Source: Adhaeribacter pallidiroseus
Lineage (GTDB): Bacteria; Bacteroidota; Bacteroidia; Cytophagales; Hymenobacteraceae
Assembly (NCBI RefSeq): GCF_003340495.1
Contig: NZ_QASA01000001.1
Location: forward strand, 1,736,001-1,800,000
DNA: 64,000 nt
Reading direction: 5' to 3'
Positions 18,159-26,641 of this stretch are shown piece by piece. Made by a program: the position numbers and the translations under genes. Each line of letters opens with the position of its first letter. Positions within the stretch are counted from its first letter, which is position 1. The notes under the pieces were generated by a model. That model saw nothing but the letters and a program-made list of their open reading frames with translations, did no database searches and was not told where the DNA came from.

Positions 18159-18488
18159 TTGGAAGATTTAAAACAGGTCTATTATCTTTTAAAGAGCAAA
18201 TGGAATGTTAAATCCTTTGAGTTTCTTCAAACTGGATATTGGGATACGGATAGAAAAATAAAATCCATCGATTTAACTGACATAAGACTAGAGGATGAAA
18301 ACAGTGAAAAAGAAGAAGGCTATCTCTATTTAATTGAAATATATAATACGGTTAAAATTGAAGTTTTTAATAAAAGTTCTTTCTATCTAATTGAAAGTCT
18401 ACATCAAAATACCTTAACATTATCCTGCTATTCTGAATACCAGCAGAAAGAAGCTTATAAGGTATTCACCTTTAAATTAGAAAAATAA
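18159..18488 (+). CDS. Cassette 5 gene: small soluble protein of unknown function
   Basis: The frame of 109 residues begins at a TTG (18159) and carries no membrane segment or signal. It is acidic and beta-rich (KSIDLTDIRLED, EGYLYLIEIYNTVKIEVFNK, YKVFTFKLEK), like a small ligand-binding or immunity-type fold, but I recognise no family. Its stop is 5 bases before the inverse core TGCCTAAC. It starts 27 bases into its cassette. The TTG start is uncertain but no ATG fits upstream. Confidence 0.6.
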   Translation: MEDLKQVYYLLKSKWNVKSFEFLQTGYWDTDRKIKSIDLTDIRLEDENSEKEEGYLYLIEIYNTVKIEVFNKSSFYLIESLHQNTLTLSCYSEYQQKEAYKVFTFKLEK

Positions 18489-18492
18489 ACAA

Positions 18493-18548
18493 TGCCTAAC
18501 CACACCTTTACGGTAGCTGCTCCAACGCAAAGCCCAGTATGTTAGGAG
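18493..18548 (+). other. attC-like site 5 (right end of the array)
   Basis: TGCCTAAC (18493-18500) complements this cassette's own start GTTAGGCA. The right core is G^TTAGGAG (cut after 18541). No further cassette follows: the molybdenum oxidoreductase gene ends at 18610 on the other strand. Confidence 0.62.
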
Positions 18549-18609
18549 CCATTCTTTAAAATTGAATAAAAAATTATTGGATAAACAAACAGATAACCCT
18601 AAAAATGAA

Positions 18610-20826
18610 TCACAACAGCTTATCCAGGGTAATGGGCAAGTCGCGGACGCGTTTACCGGTAGCATGGTAAATCGCGTTAGCAATAGCCGCGGCCGTGCCC
18701 ACAATCCCAATCTCGCCTAATCCTTTCGCGCCAATCGGGTTTACGATAGCGTCGTGTTCTTCCACAAAAATTACGTCCAGGTCGTGAATATCGGCATTTA
18801 CGGGTACGTGGTATTCCGCTAAGTCATGGTTCATAAACCGGCCAAAGTTATGGTCCATTACGGATTCTTCTTCTAAAGCCATACCAATTCCCCAGACAAT
18901 GCCTCCAATAATTTGACTTTCAGCAGTTTTGGGATTAAGCACCCGGCCACCCGCAATGGCACTCACTACCCGAGTAACGCGAACCGTACCAAAATCTTCG
19001 TCTACTTTTACCTCCACAAACACCGCGGAATGCGTGAACATGGAATATTTTTTTTGTTTCGACTCGGGTTTAGCGGTGGCTTCCGCTTCTACACTATGCA
19101 GGTCGCTTTGCCGCATTATATCAATTATGGAAAGCGCTTGGGAGGCACTGTTTTTTAAATGCATTTGCCCGTTGGCGAACGTAACATCGGTAAACTTAGC
19201 GTTGGCAAAAGGAGAGTCCGGTAATTGACGGGACTGAGAAAATAACATCTCGCCTACTTTTTCGCAAACCGCTTTTACCGCCGAACCTACCGAAGGAGCC
19301 GTCCAGGAGCCACCTTGCAGCGGCGCTTCGGGCAAAGAAGAATCGCCTAATTTAAAATCTACTTTTTCCAGCGGTAACCCCAAAGTTTCGGCTGCAATTT
19401 GGGTCATGATGGTATAGGTGCCCGTACCAATGTCGGAAGTGGCGCTGCTTACCGTAAGTTTCCCATCCAGCGACAATACTGCTTTAGCACTGGCTTTTTG
19501 TTGCTCTACTTCCCAAGCTCCGGTGGCTAAGCCCCAACCAATTAAGTTATGACCATCGCGCATGGAACGCGGAGTGGGGTGGCGCTGGGCCCAGCCAAAG
19601 CGTTCCGCTCCTTGTTGGTAACAAGCGCGGAGTTCTTTACTCGAAAAAGGGTTGTTTTTACTTAAATCAATATCGGTATAGTTCTTCAGGCGCAATTCCA
19701 GCGGGTCCATGTGTAGTTGATAGGCCAGTTCGTCCATAGCGCTTTCTAAGGCGTATACACCCGATGCTCCCCCGGGGCCCCGCATGTCCAGGGGCGTGTA
19801 TACATCCAGGGCTACCACTTTATGTGCCAGTTGCACATCGTGGCAGCGGTACAGCATGGCCGACCAATTAACTAAATTTTCGGTGTAATCTTCAAATTGC
19901 GAGGTTTCGGCAAAGGCTTCGTGAATAATAGCTTGCAGTTCCCCATCCGGAGCAGCGCCTAGTTCTACTTGCTGCACGGTAGCCGGGCGATGACCAAAAG
20001 AAAACATTTGCTGGCGCGTGAGCACTACCCGCACCGATCGTTTTAATTCCTGAGCAGCCAGAACCGCTAGAAACAATTGGTATTGCGGCCGCAATCCCGA
20101 ACCAAAAGCGCCCCCTACGAAAGGCGAAATTACATGCGCTTCGGCTTTGGATAAGCCAAAAATGTTGGTGATGTATTTCTGGCTGTTTTGCACACCTTGG
20201 GTTTTGTCGTAAACCAGCAAAGTGCCATCGGGTTGGTATACCACCGTGGAGGCATGCATCTCCAGGGGGTTATGGTGTTCTCCCGGATGCATGTATTCAG
20301 CTTTTATTCTGACTTCGGCTTGGGTAATGGCTTCGGCGGCATTGCCCCGCGGGCTTGGTTCCGCGCCTTTGTATTTTTTAGGTTTGTAGGCTTTCTCCCG
20401 ATTTGCTTCTAAATCGGATTGGTGAGATTCTGATTTGTATTCTACGTGCACCAGCGAGGCGGCGTACCGGGCCAGTTCAAACGACTCGGCTACTACCAAG
20501 GCAATAGGCTGCATGCTAAATAAGATTTTTTCGTCGTACAAGGGCCGGAAAGGAGCCCCCGGCGGCGAATCTTCATCTTGGTAGCTGCGGTCGAACCAAG
20601 CCAAATTAGGCCGGTTTTCGTGCGTGAAAACCTGTACAACTCCTTCCAGGGCTAAGGCCGCACGGGTATCCAACCGCATGATTTTACCTTTCGCGATTGC
20701 ACTGGAAACTACCACCCCGTGCAGAAAATCCGGAACATTGAATTCGGCCGCGTATTTGGCTTCGCCGGTTACTTTTGCTGCCCCATCTACCCGGTTGGCG
20801 GGCTTGCCTATATAATCTGTTTTCAT
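18610..20826 (-). CDS. paoC: Aldehyde/xanthine oxidoreductase, molybdenum-cofactor subunit (PaoC-like)
   Basis: The 738-residue large subunit binds the molybdopterin cytosine dinucleotide cofactor and oxidises aldehydes or N-heterocycles. N-terminal KPANRVDGAAKVTGEAKYAAE, the central FVGGAFGSG and DMRGPGGASGVYALES blocks, and the late GAKGLGEIGIVGTAAAIANA with the catalytic Glu (E705) define the family. Its size fits the compact bacterial three-subunit form rather than fused eukaryotic enzymes. It overlaps the FAD-subunit gene by four bases (ATGA), so the subunits are translationally coupled. No cofactor-insertion chaperone gene lies in the window. The exact substrate cannot be read, and PaoC-type aldehyde oxidation is the best guess. 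Confidence 0.9.
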   Translation of the reverse strand: MKTDYIGKPANRVDGAAKVTGEAKYAAEFNVPDFLHGVVVSSAIAKGKIMRLDTRAALALEGVVQVFTHENRPNLAWFDRSYQDEDSPPGAPFRPLYDEKILFSMQPIALVVAESFELARYAASLVHVEYKSESHQSDLEANREKAYKPKKYKGAEPSPRGNAAEAITQAEVRIKAEYMHPGEHHNPLEMHASTVVYQPDGTLLVYDKTQGVQNSQKYITNIFGLSKAEAHVISPFVGGAFGSGLRPQYQLFLAVLAAQELKRSVRVVLTRQQMFSFGHRPATVQQVELGAAPDGELQAIIHEAFAETSQFEDYTENLVNWSAMLYRCHDVQLAHKVVALDVYTPLDMRGPGGASGVYALESAMDELAYQLHMDPLELRLKNYTDIDLSKNNPFSSKELRACYQQGAERFGWAQRHPTPRSMRDGHNLIGWGLATGAWEVEQQKASAKAVLSLDGKLTVSSATSDIGTGTYTIMTQIAAETLGLPLEKVDFKLGDSSLPEAPLQGGSWTAPSVGSAVKAVCEKVGEMLFSQSRQLPDSPFANAKFTDVTFANGQMHLKNSASQALSIIDIMRQSDLHSVEAEATAKPESKQKKYSMFTHSAVFVEVKVDEDFGTVRVTRVVSAIAGGRVLNPKTAESQIIGGIVWGIGMALEEESVMDHNFGRFMNHDLAEYHVPVNADIHDLDVIFVEEHDAIVNPIGAKGLGEIGIVGTAAAIANAIYHATGKRVRDLPITLDKLL

Positions 20827-21818
20827 GGGTTTGCTTTCGTTTGCGAGGCTTGCTCCAGAGCCCTGACGATGGCTTGTTTGGCTAGTTCTATTTTAAAAGT
20901 ATTATGCTGGTAACCCTGCGCTCTTTGTAAATACGCTTCTGCCAATAAGGTAAAGTTTTCGCGGGTGGGGGTTTTTCCGGTTAACAAAGCTTCGGCTTCC
21001 GGAACTCGCCAGGGTTTGTGGGCTACTCCGCCTAAAGCTACCCGGGCTGTAATAATGCTACCGCTTTCTATTGCCAATCCCACGGCTACCGAAACCAAGG
21101 CAAAAGCGTACGATTCCCGGTCCCGGATTTTTAAATACGTATAGTGCTGGGCAAAGCCTTGCGCAGGTAAATCGTAGCCGGTTATTATTTCGTCGGGTGC
21201 CAGGTTGGTATCCTGCTCGGGCGTGTTGCCGGGTAAGCGGTGCAAATCCGCGAAATTTAAAGTGCGTTCTCCCTTTTTTCCCGAAACCAGCACCTGAGCC
21301 TCTAAGGCCGCTAAAGCCACCGCCATGTCCGAAGGATGCGTAGCAATACAAGATTCGCTAGTGCCCAAGATAGCGTGAATGCGGTTAAAGCCATTTATGG
21401 CCGAGCAGCCGCTGCCGGGTTCGCGCTTGTTGCAGGGCGTGGCGGTATCGTAAAAGTAATAGCAACGGGTTCGTTGCAAAGGGTTGCCTCCGTTGGTAGC
21501 CATGTTACGCAGTTGCGCCGAAGCGCCCGCTAAAATGGTTTTGGATAGCAAAGGATAACGTTTTTTTACTTCCGGATGATAAGCCGTATCGGCGTTGGTT
21601 ACTAAGGCGCCCAGGCGTAAACCACCCGTAGCATTTTCTTCTATCTTGTCTAAATCCAGGTGGGTTATGTCTACCAGATGGGAGGGCCGCATAACATTTA
21701 CCTTCATCAAATCGAGCAAGTTGGTACCGCCAGCAATAAATTTAGCTCGGGAGTGGCTGCTAATTTCGTCTACCGCTTTAGCCACGTTTTCGGCTTTGGT
21801 GTATGTAAAAGGATTCAT
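20823..21818 (-). CDS. paoB: Aldehyde/xanthine oxidoreductase, FAD and [4Fe-4S] subunit (PaoB-like)
   Basis: The 331-residue subunit shows the FAD site FIAGGTNLLDLMK (about residues 27-39) and the NMATNGGNPLQRTRC block. Four cysteines (C119, C129, C138, C157) within the segment including CNKREPGSGCSA and the following NGFNRIHAI match the extra [4Fe-4S] cluster of PaoB-type proteins, which ordinary xanthine dehydrogenase FAD subunits lack. It carries electrons from the iron-sulfur subunit to FAD. Four-base overlaps with both neighbours (20823-20826 and 21815-21818) show a tight three-gene operon in the order 2Fe-2S, FAD, Mo. Confidence 0.92.
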   Translation of the reverse strand: MNPFTYTKAENVAKAVDEISSHSRAKFIAGGTNLLDLMKVNVMRPSHLVDITHLDLDKIEENATGGLRLGALVTNADTAYHPEVKKRYPLLSKTILAGASAQLRNMATNGGNPLQRTRCYYFYDTATPCNKREPGSGCSAINGFNRIHAILGTSESCIATHPSDMAVALAALEAQVLVSGKKGERTLNFADLHRLPGNTPEQDTNLAPDEIITGYDLPAQGFAQHYTYLKIRDRESYAFALVSVAVGLAIESGSIITARVALGGVAHKPWRVPEAEALLTGKTPTRENFTLLAEAYLQRAQGYQHNTFKIELAKQAIVRALEQASQTKANP

Positions 21819-22354
21819 TTTTTTAAATTTAAGGCGGTCAACTGGCTTTTTGCGGCTTCAATGGCTTTTACAATATTGGGGTAAGCGCCGCACCGGCAAA
21901 TGTTACCGCTCATTAAATCCCGGATCTCATCGGTGGTATTTGCCTGACCTTCGTTTAGTAAGCCAACGGCGGAACAAATCTGGCCGGGGGTACAATACCC
22001 GCATTGAAAAGCATCGTGCTCGATAAAAGCTTGCTGCACCGGATGCAAGCCCGTGTGGGTAGCCACGCCTTCAATGGTAGTAATGTCGGCCCCATCTTGC
22101 ATTACCGCCAAAGTCAGGCAGGAATTTATACGTTTGTTGTTTATCAGTACGGTACAAGCGCCGCATTGGCCATGGTCGCAGCCTTTCTTAGTGCCGGTTA
22201 AATCTAATTCGTGCCGGAGCAAATCGAGCAAAGTAGTCCAGGTAGCTACTTCCAGCTTTTTTTCCACGCCATTTATGATTAGAGTAATAGCGTGTTTTGG
22301 AGGCAGGGGGCTCGGAATTACTGTCCGGGTTGCCTGTTCGGTTCTGATTTCCAT
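21815..22354 (-). CDS. paoA: Aldehyde/xanthine oxidoreductase, [2Fe-2S] subunit (PaoA-like)
   Basis: The 179-residue protein has the plant-ferredoxin cluster (C59, C64, C67, C79, in CDHGQCGACTVL) and the second helical cluster (C118, C121, C153, C155, in QCGYCTPGQICSA and NICRCGAY). It relays electrons from the Mo site to FAD. E. coli PaoA has a twin-arginine signal. Here the N-terminal 20 residues are polar without an RR motif or hydrophobic core, so this enzyme is probably cytoplasmic. It is the first gene of the operon. Confidence 0.92.
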   Translation of the reverse strand: MEIRTEQATRTVIPSPLPPKHAITLIINGVEKKLEVATWTTLLDLLRHELDLTGTKKGCDHGQCGACTVLINNKRINSCLTLAVMQDGADITTIEGVATHTGLHPVQQAFIEHDAFQCGYCTPGQICSAVGLLNEGQANTTDEIRDLMSGNICRCGAYPNIVKAIEAAKSQLTALNLKK

Positions 22355-22936
22355 ATAAAATAGTTAAAAAAATTTCTGGTATCGCGCCTGGGTAATGCTG
22401 GTGAACGGAGGCAAAAACAGTAACTATTGCCGGACGTTACGGATTATGTTTGCAGATACGCAGCCAGCAGGCGAGAGTTGGTAAATTAACCGGAATCTCT
22501 GTTTTAAATGCAGAAATGGGAGTAGGTGAGTTTCCGAAAAATCAAATTACCGGAAAAGAACTTCGGGCCAAGCAAAAATTTAAAAAATACTTTTTTTAGG
22601 AATGGTCTTTACACAGGGCGGGCCTTTGGTTTTGTAAGGTAAGGATAAATGCTGGTAAGCGCTTGTTGCTCGAACCTGCCACCATTTTCAAAAATAATAC
22701 GGGTTGGAAGCCTTCCTGTAGGTTTTTAAGTTTAGGATAGGTAGGCGTATCTGTATCTGCTTTATAGGCTATTGATCATTCATAAGAAAACTACGAAAGT
22801 CTATTTGTCCTACGGATTATGCTTTAAAAGCTTACCATAATTACAGCAAGCACGCCTGAACAATAGAAAAATTTAAAAAAACCGATAATAAAACCAGATT
22901 TTTGTTGGCCCCAGGTTTACCAGTAAATCTTTAAAC
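22355..22936. other. Gene-free spacer, about 580 bases
   Basis: The stretch holds the promoter side of the PaoABC operon and the downstream end of the bestrophin gene. AAAAATTTAAAAAA-type motifs occur near 22575 and 22868. I see no gene, RNA or strong hairpin. Confidence 0.4.
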
Positions 22937-23896
22937 TTATAAAACAATACCGTGGGTAGCATCTTTTTTGGCCGGAAACCGCGGATCGCCCCATTGCTCT
23001 TTCAAGTTAGTTTCGATGGTTAAGCTGATGGCCGTGAGCGGTACGTCTTCCAGGCGGTTTTCAAACGGGTCTTCGGAACGTTCGCCAATTAAATCGAGGC
23101 ATAAAAATACAAATGAAATAATAACGGACAAAGGAATACTGGCCCAGCCGAGCTCTTCTACAAATACAAAGGGCAGCAGGGAAGCGTGAATAAACACAAA
23201 CACCCGGGAGAAAAAGCTGTACTGCCGCGGGAAAGGCGTGTTTTTGATGCGCTCGCTCCGGCCTTGCACGTTGTTAAATTCTACTAACGTTTCTTCTAGT
23301 TTTATTAACCGGTAATCCGATAACCAGCCGTTATCTAAAGCAATGCGCATATCTTTGCCTTGCTGTTCCAGTAAAAAATTAGGTGGATTATTTTTTTGCG
23401 TAAAAATCTCGTATTCGTCCGAAGATAGAAAAGCTTGTGTATCGGAGTATTCGTTTGGTTCTTCGTAAATTTCTTCTTGCCCTTGTTGGTTGTATTGGTG
23501 TTTTTTGCGCAAAAATACCCGCAGCGCGTGCACGTACCCCATATGCCGGTAAACCATACGATGCTGTAATTCCCGGACAGCCGAATTTTGGTGCGGATTT
23601 TCCGCTTTAACCAAGGTAATTACCTGCCGGGCCCAGGCGCGGCTATAATTAACCAGCGATCCCCAGATTTGGCGCGCCTCCCACCATCTTTCGTACGCAT
23701 TACTGGTTTTAAAACCCAGAAAAATGGCTAAAGCGGTGCTAAGAGCCGATATGGCGGTAAAAGGCACGTGTAACTCTAAAAGACTAAAATAATCGTGCAA
23801 CAGAAAAACTACGAAAGCCAGTATTAAATAATACAGCATACTTTTCCAGGTGTAAAATAAAATTACGCTCCATTTTAAGTTTCGGTATATCAGCAT
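22937..23896 (-). CDS. Bestrophin-family (UPF0187) ion channel
   Basis: The 319-residue membrane protein starts with MLIYRNLKWSVILFYTWKSM, the typical bacterial bestrophin opening. The AIFLGFKTSNAYERWWEARQIWG block at about residues 58-80 is the family signature. A second hydrophobic pair lies near 225-265 (LLPFVFVEELGWASIPLSVI), followed by the conserved DLIGERSEDPFENRLEDVP loop. Bacterial homologues form pentameric channels, for anions in animals and cations in KpnBest. A separate gene with no operon partner. Confidence 0.9.
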   Translation of the reverse strand: MLIYRNLKWSVILFYTWKSMLYYLILAFVVFLLHDYFSLLELHVPFTAISALSTALAIFLGFKTSNAYERWWEARQIWGSLVNYSRAWARQVITLVKAENPHQNSAVRELQHRMVYRHMGYVHALRVFLRKKHQYNQQGQEEIYEEPNEYSDTQAFLSSDEYEIFTQKNNPPNFLLEQQGKDMRIALDNGWLSDYRLIKLEETLVEFNNVQGRSERIKNTPFPRQYSFFSRVFVFIHASLLPFVFVEELGWASIPLSVIISFVFLCLDLIGERSEDPFENRLEDVPLTAISLTIETNLKEQWGDPRFPAKKDATHGIVL

Positions 23897-24126
23897 AGTT
23901 TTAAAGTATATAATGCCTCTTACCGATTAGATAGCTTTTGGTTTTAAAAAAATACGTAAGGGCATCCGTAGTTAAAAAGGCTTACCGGTACTTTTCGGGC
24001 AGAATTGCTTATTTTTTGTTTTTCGGCAGCAAGCCTTGATTTTAAAAAAAACGGCTTGTCCCTGATGACCGTACTGGTTTAACGGCCAGATAATCCCGGA
24101 TAGATTAACGAAACTATTAACAACAG

Positions 24127-25596
24127 ATGCCAGAAAATAAGCCTACCGCTCCCGATACAGCAATCAGGTTAACATCGCCAAACCACACGCCGGTTAGCTT
24201 TAGCGTGCTTGTGCAAGAATCGCTTCATCAAAGCCCCGCAGGTTATACTTTTGAAGTTACCAGCCCAGATTTATTGTCGGGAGTAGGGAAAACATGTTTC
24301 TATTATTTAAACGGGAACGATCATTTGGCGTATTTAAATTTATTTGCAAAACTAGCCCGGGATTTTAACATGCGGCTTCCGCAAAACCGGCAGGAAAAAC
24401 AAATAAAACCAACTTTTAAAGCACCGCTGCGAGCCGTTCTAAAAACCGCCGTGCATCCGGAAATTTTGTACGGTTACGGCGATCCGGCCGTGATCCGGGT
24501 AGATACAGCCGGCAGTTCCTGTTATTATGTAGTGGCTACCTCTAATGATGCCCCCAATGCTTTTCCATTGTTGCGATCGCGCAACTTGCAAGATTGGGAG
24601 TTTGTCAAATTTATTTTCCCGGCGGGTAAAACTCCCGAGTGGGCCACGGCCGGACCTTTAATCAGCGATTACTGGGCCCCCGAAATGCACCTGATCCAGA
24701 ACCAGTATCATATTTATTTTGTAGCCCGCGACAAAAATACCCACGAGCTTTGTATTGGTAAAGCGCAATCTGACAATCCGGAAGGTCCATTTGTGCCGGA
24801 TAAAAAGCCTGTTTTACGAGGAAACGTGATTGATCCGCACGTGTATGTACAGGATGCCGAAACCGCCTATTTGTATTGGAAAGAAGATAACAATGCCATC
24901 TGGCCGGGCCTGTTATTGGATGTGCTTTATCATCACCCAGATTTAATAGCAACATTATTCAACGAAGGTCCGGATCAGATAACTACGGCCTTTATTTGCA
25001 CCTTGTGGCCTTGGGCCAAAGACCGGGAACCCATGGAGCGTTTTTTAATTACCCAAATAGTTATAGAGGCAGTAACAGAAAGGTATCTATTATTTTACGA
25101 GCAACTAGCAGCTTTAAGTCAATACCAAACTCCGGCTTTACAAACCCAAATCCGGGAAGTGTTACGCTTCATGAAAACTCCGGTGTACGCCCAGCAATTA
25201 GCACCGGACGGAAAAAGTTTGGTGGGGGAACGATTTAAAATTATTCAAAACGATTTGGCCTGGGAAGCGCATTTGGTGGAAGGCGTTTGGGTTACGAAAC
25301 AAGGTACGCACTATTACTTGTTTTACGCGGGTAACGATTTCTCAACAGATCAATATGGCATTGGAGTAGCCATCGCCGATTTGCCGATTGGGCCTTACCG
25401 GAAAATGGCGGTTCCGGTGCTCCAATCTACCGCGGAGTGGTGGGCACCCGGTCACCCGTCGGTAGTAAAAGATCCGGCAGGTAAACCAGTTTTGATTTTA
25501 CACGCTTATTATCCGGAGCAGGCCGGTTATAAAGAATTCCGGGCAATGTTAGCGGTAAATCTAATATTTAACCCCGATCACGTTTTATTGGCTTAA
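24127..25596 (+). CDS. GH43-like glycoside hydrolase, non-secreted
   Basis: This 489-residue protein lacks a signal peptide. After a 110-residue N-terminal region of unknown type comes a five-bladed propeller with the three acids expected of GH43 and related families: D119 in YGYGDPAVIR, D236 in VIDPHVYV and E385 in AHLVEGVWV. A helical stretch of about 100 residues (about 255-355) interrupts the propeller between the second Asp and the Glu, which is unusual. GH43-type enzymes remove arabinose or xylose side chains. A cytosolic one would act on imported oligosaccharides. The ATG at 24127 is the only good start. Substrate unknown. Confidence 0.72.
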   Translation: MPENKPTAPDTAIRLTSPNHTPVSFSVLVQESLHQSPAGYTFEVTSPDLLSGVGKTCFYYLNGNDHLAYLNLFAKLARDFNMRLPQNRQEKQIKPTFKAPLRAVLKTAVHPEILYGYGDPAVIRVDTAGSSCYYVVATSNDAPNAFPLLRSRNLQDWEFVKFIFPAGKTPEWATAGPLISDYWAPEMHLIQNQYHIYFVARDKNTHELCIGKAQSDNPEGPFVPDKKPVLRGNVIDPHVYVQDAETAYLYWKEDNNAIWPGLLLDVLYHHPDLIATLFNEGPDQITTAFICTLWPWAKDREPMERFLITQIVIEAVTERYLLFYEQLAALSQYQTPALQTQIREVLRFMKTPVYAQQLAPDGKSLVGERFKIIQNDLAWEAHLVEGVWVTKQGTHYYLFYAGNDFSTDQYGIGVAIADLPIGPYRKMAVPVLQSTAEWWAPGHPSVVKDPAGKPVLILHAYYPEQAGYKEFRAMLAVNLIFNPDHVLLA

Positions 25597-25662
25597 AACT
25601 TTCGATTAACTTCTTAAAAAATGTAAAAATTTAAAAAAATCAAGAAGCAGGCCAGTGGCGTA

Positions 25663-26061
25663 ATGATCAAGTATTACAAAATGAATGATTTCATCTACCT
25701 GAAATTTAATGCCCCCGCTTCCCAATCTAATCAAATAATTGCGCGACCGGTTAAGACGCTTGTATGGAACGCACTTATAAAAGTATTAACCACCATCCTC
25801 CCAAAAGCAAATCCGGACTTTGAAGAATTAATCGAAAAAGTAGCGTTTTGGAAAATTGAGTTCATCAAAGAAGAAAGCGCGGTATACCGAGAAATTAAAT
25901 TTAATAGAAATGGGAAAGCTATTGTAGCCATGCCGCTGGACGAAAATTATTGTTATTTTACAGATAATAGTTTACTGCTGCTTGATTACCAAAAATTTAA
26001 ATCCACTCTAATTGAAGCAAAGGAGTTTGAGCAGGATTGGTGGGAGTTTATTAAAAATTAA
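25663..26061 (+). CDS. Hypothetical soluble protein
   Basis: The 132-residue product may start at 25663 or at the second ATG (25681, MNDFIYLKFN). It is mixed alpha/beta without signal peptide or membrane helix. The C-terminal part (YCYFTDNSLLLLDYQKFK, then EQDWWEFIKN) has an even spread of aromatic residues, as in small immunity-type proteins. No family is recognised. It follows the GH43-like gene in the same direction with a 66-base gap and ends before a long palindromic element. Confidence 0.6.
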   Translation: MIKYYKMNDFIYLKFNAPASQSNQIIARPVKTLVWNALIKVLTTILPKANPDFEELIEKVAFWKIEFIKEESAVYREIKFNRNGKAIVAMPLDENYCYFTDNSLLLLDYQKFKSTLIEAKEFEQDWWEFIKN

Positions 26062-26107
26062 CAAGGACTAACCTAAACGTTGTAAAAAGTATATGTATGT
26101 TACGTGG

Positions 26108-26298
26108 GTTCGAGCTAAGCCCTTAACAACAAAAGAACATGCCTGTATTAGTCAAAATGATTAAAACGAGCGTGTTTCCCGTCTATTTAGAGTCATTCTG
26201 GAAGAATCTAACCGGTTACTTACGGGTTACATTCTTCCAGAATGACTCTAATAAAGAAGATTAGCTTATATTTCAAGTAGGCTTTGCTTAGCTCGAAC
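26108..26298. repeat. 191-bp nested palindromic element
   Basis: Outer arms GTTCGAGCTAAGC (26108-26120) and GCTTAGCTCGAAC (26286-26298) enclose inner arms AGAGTCATTCTGGAAGAATC (26189 on) and their inverse ending at 26249. The inner arm belongs to the same family as the repeat at 4652-4792. No ORF lies inside. It resembles a MITE or REP-type dispersed element. Confidence 0.65.
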
Positions 26299-26641
26299 GC
26301 ACGTTCAGTAAGTACTTGAATTAAAATAAACAAAAGACTACGTTGTGCTGATTGATTTTCAGTGCTTTATGAAATGAACAACTAGCAACTACTTAGTTGC
26401 TAGTTTTTTATGATAACATAGCCATTAACTGATTTTCCAAGACCAACATCTGCAACACATAACTCTCCAAACCACGATTTAACAAATACAATAGATCCCG
26501 GGTAAAGAACGCTCACGCGAACTCTACTCGGAATGGCATCTTTTATAAGGTATCTTTATTCAATTAGATACAATAAATTTTTAGTTTAAAAAAGCCGCTA
26601 TAATATTTGCCGGATCGCCTTTTTTTAAATTTTTTTATTTT

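Larger units (their letters stand above)
14130..18541 (+). mobile_element. Integron-type gene cassette array (five cassettes, no integrase seen; CALIN-like)
   Basis: Five units, each one plus-strand ORF followed by an attC-like site, lie head to tail: 14130-16510, 16511-17035, 17036-17674, 17675-18131 and 18132-18541. The key evidence is that each unit's first 8 bases (with the G before the cut) reverse-complement its own end: GTTATGCC/GGCATAAC twice, GTTGTGTG/CACACAAC, GTTGTGCG/CGCACAAC and GTTAGGCA/TGCCTAAC. Across a junction the two sides can differ, for example GGCATAAC facing GTTGTGTG. That is the signature of circular cassettes inserted at G^TT by a tyrosine integrase. Stop codons overlap or nearly abut the inverse cores, as in known cassettes. 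Integron without integrase (CALIN) is the inference. Confidence 0.78.

Noticed and set aside
18477-18710. 77-codon frame at the right end of the array
   Set aside because: It covers the end of the PaoC-like gene out of frame and part of attC site 5; shadow only.
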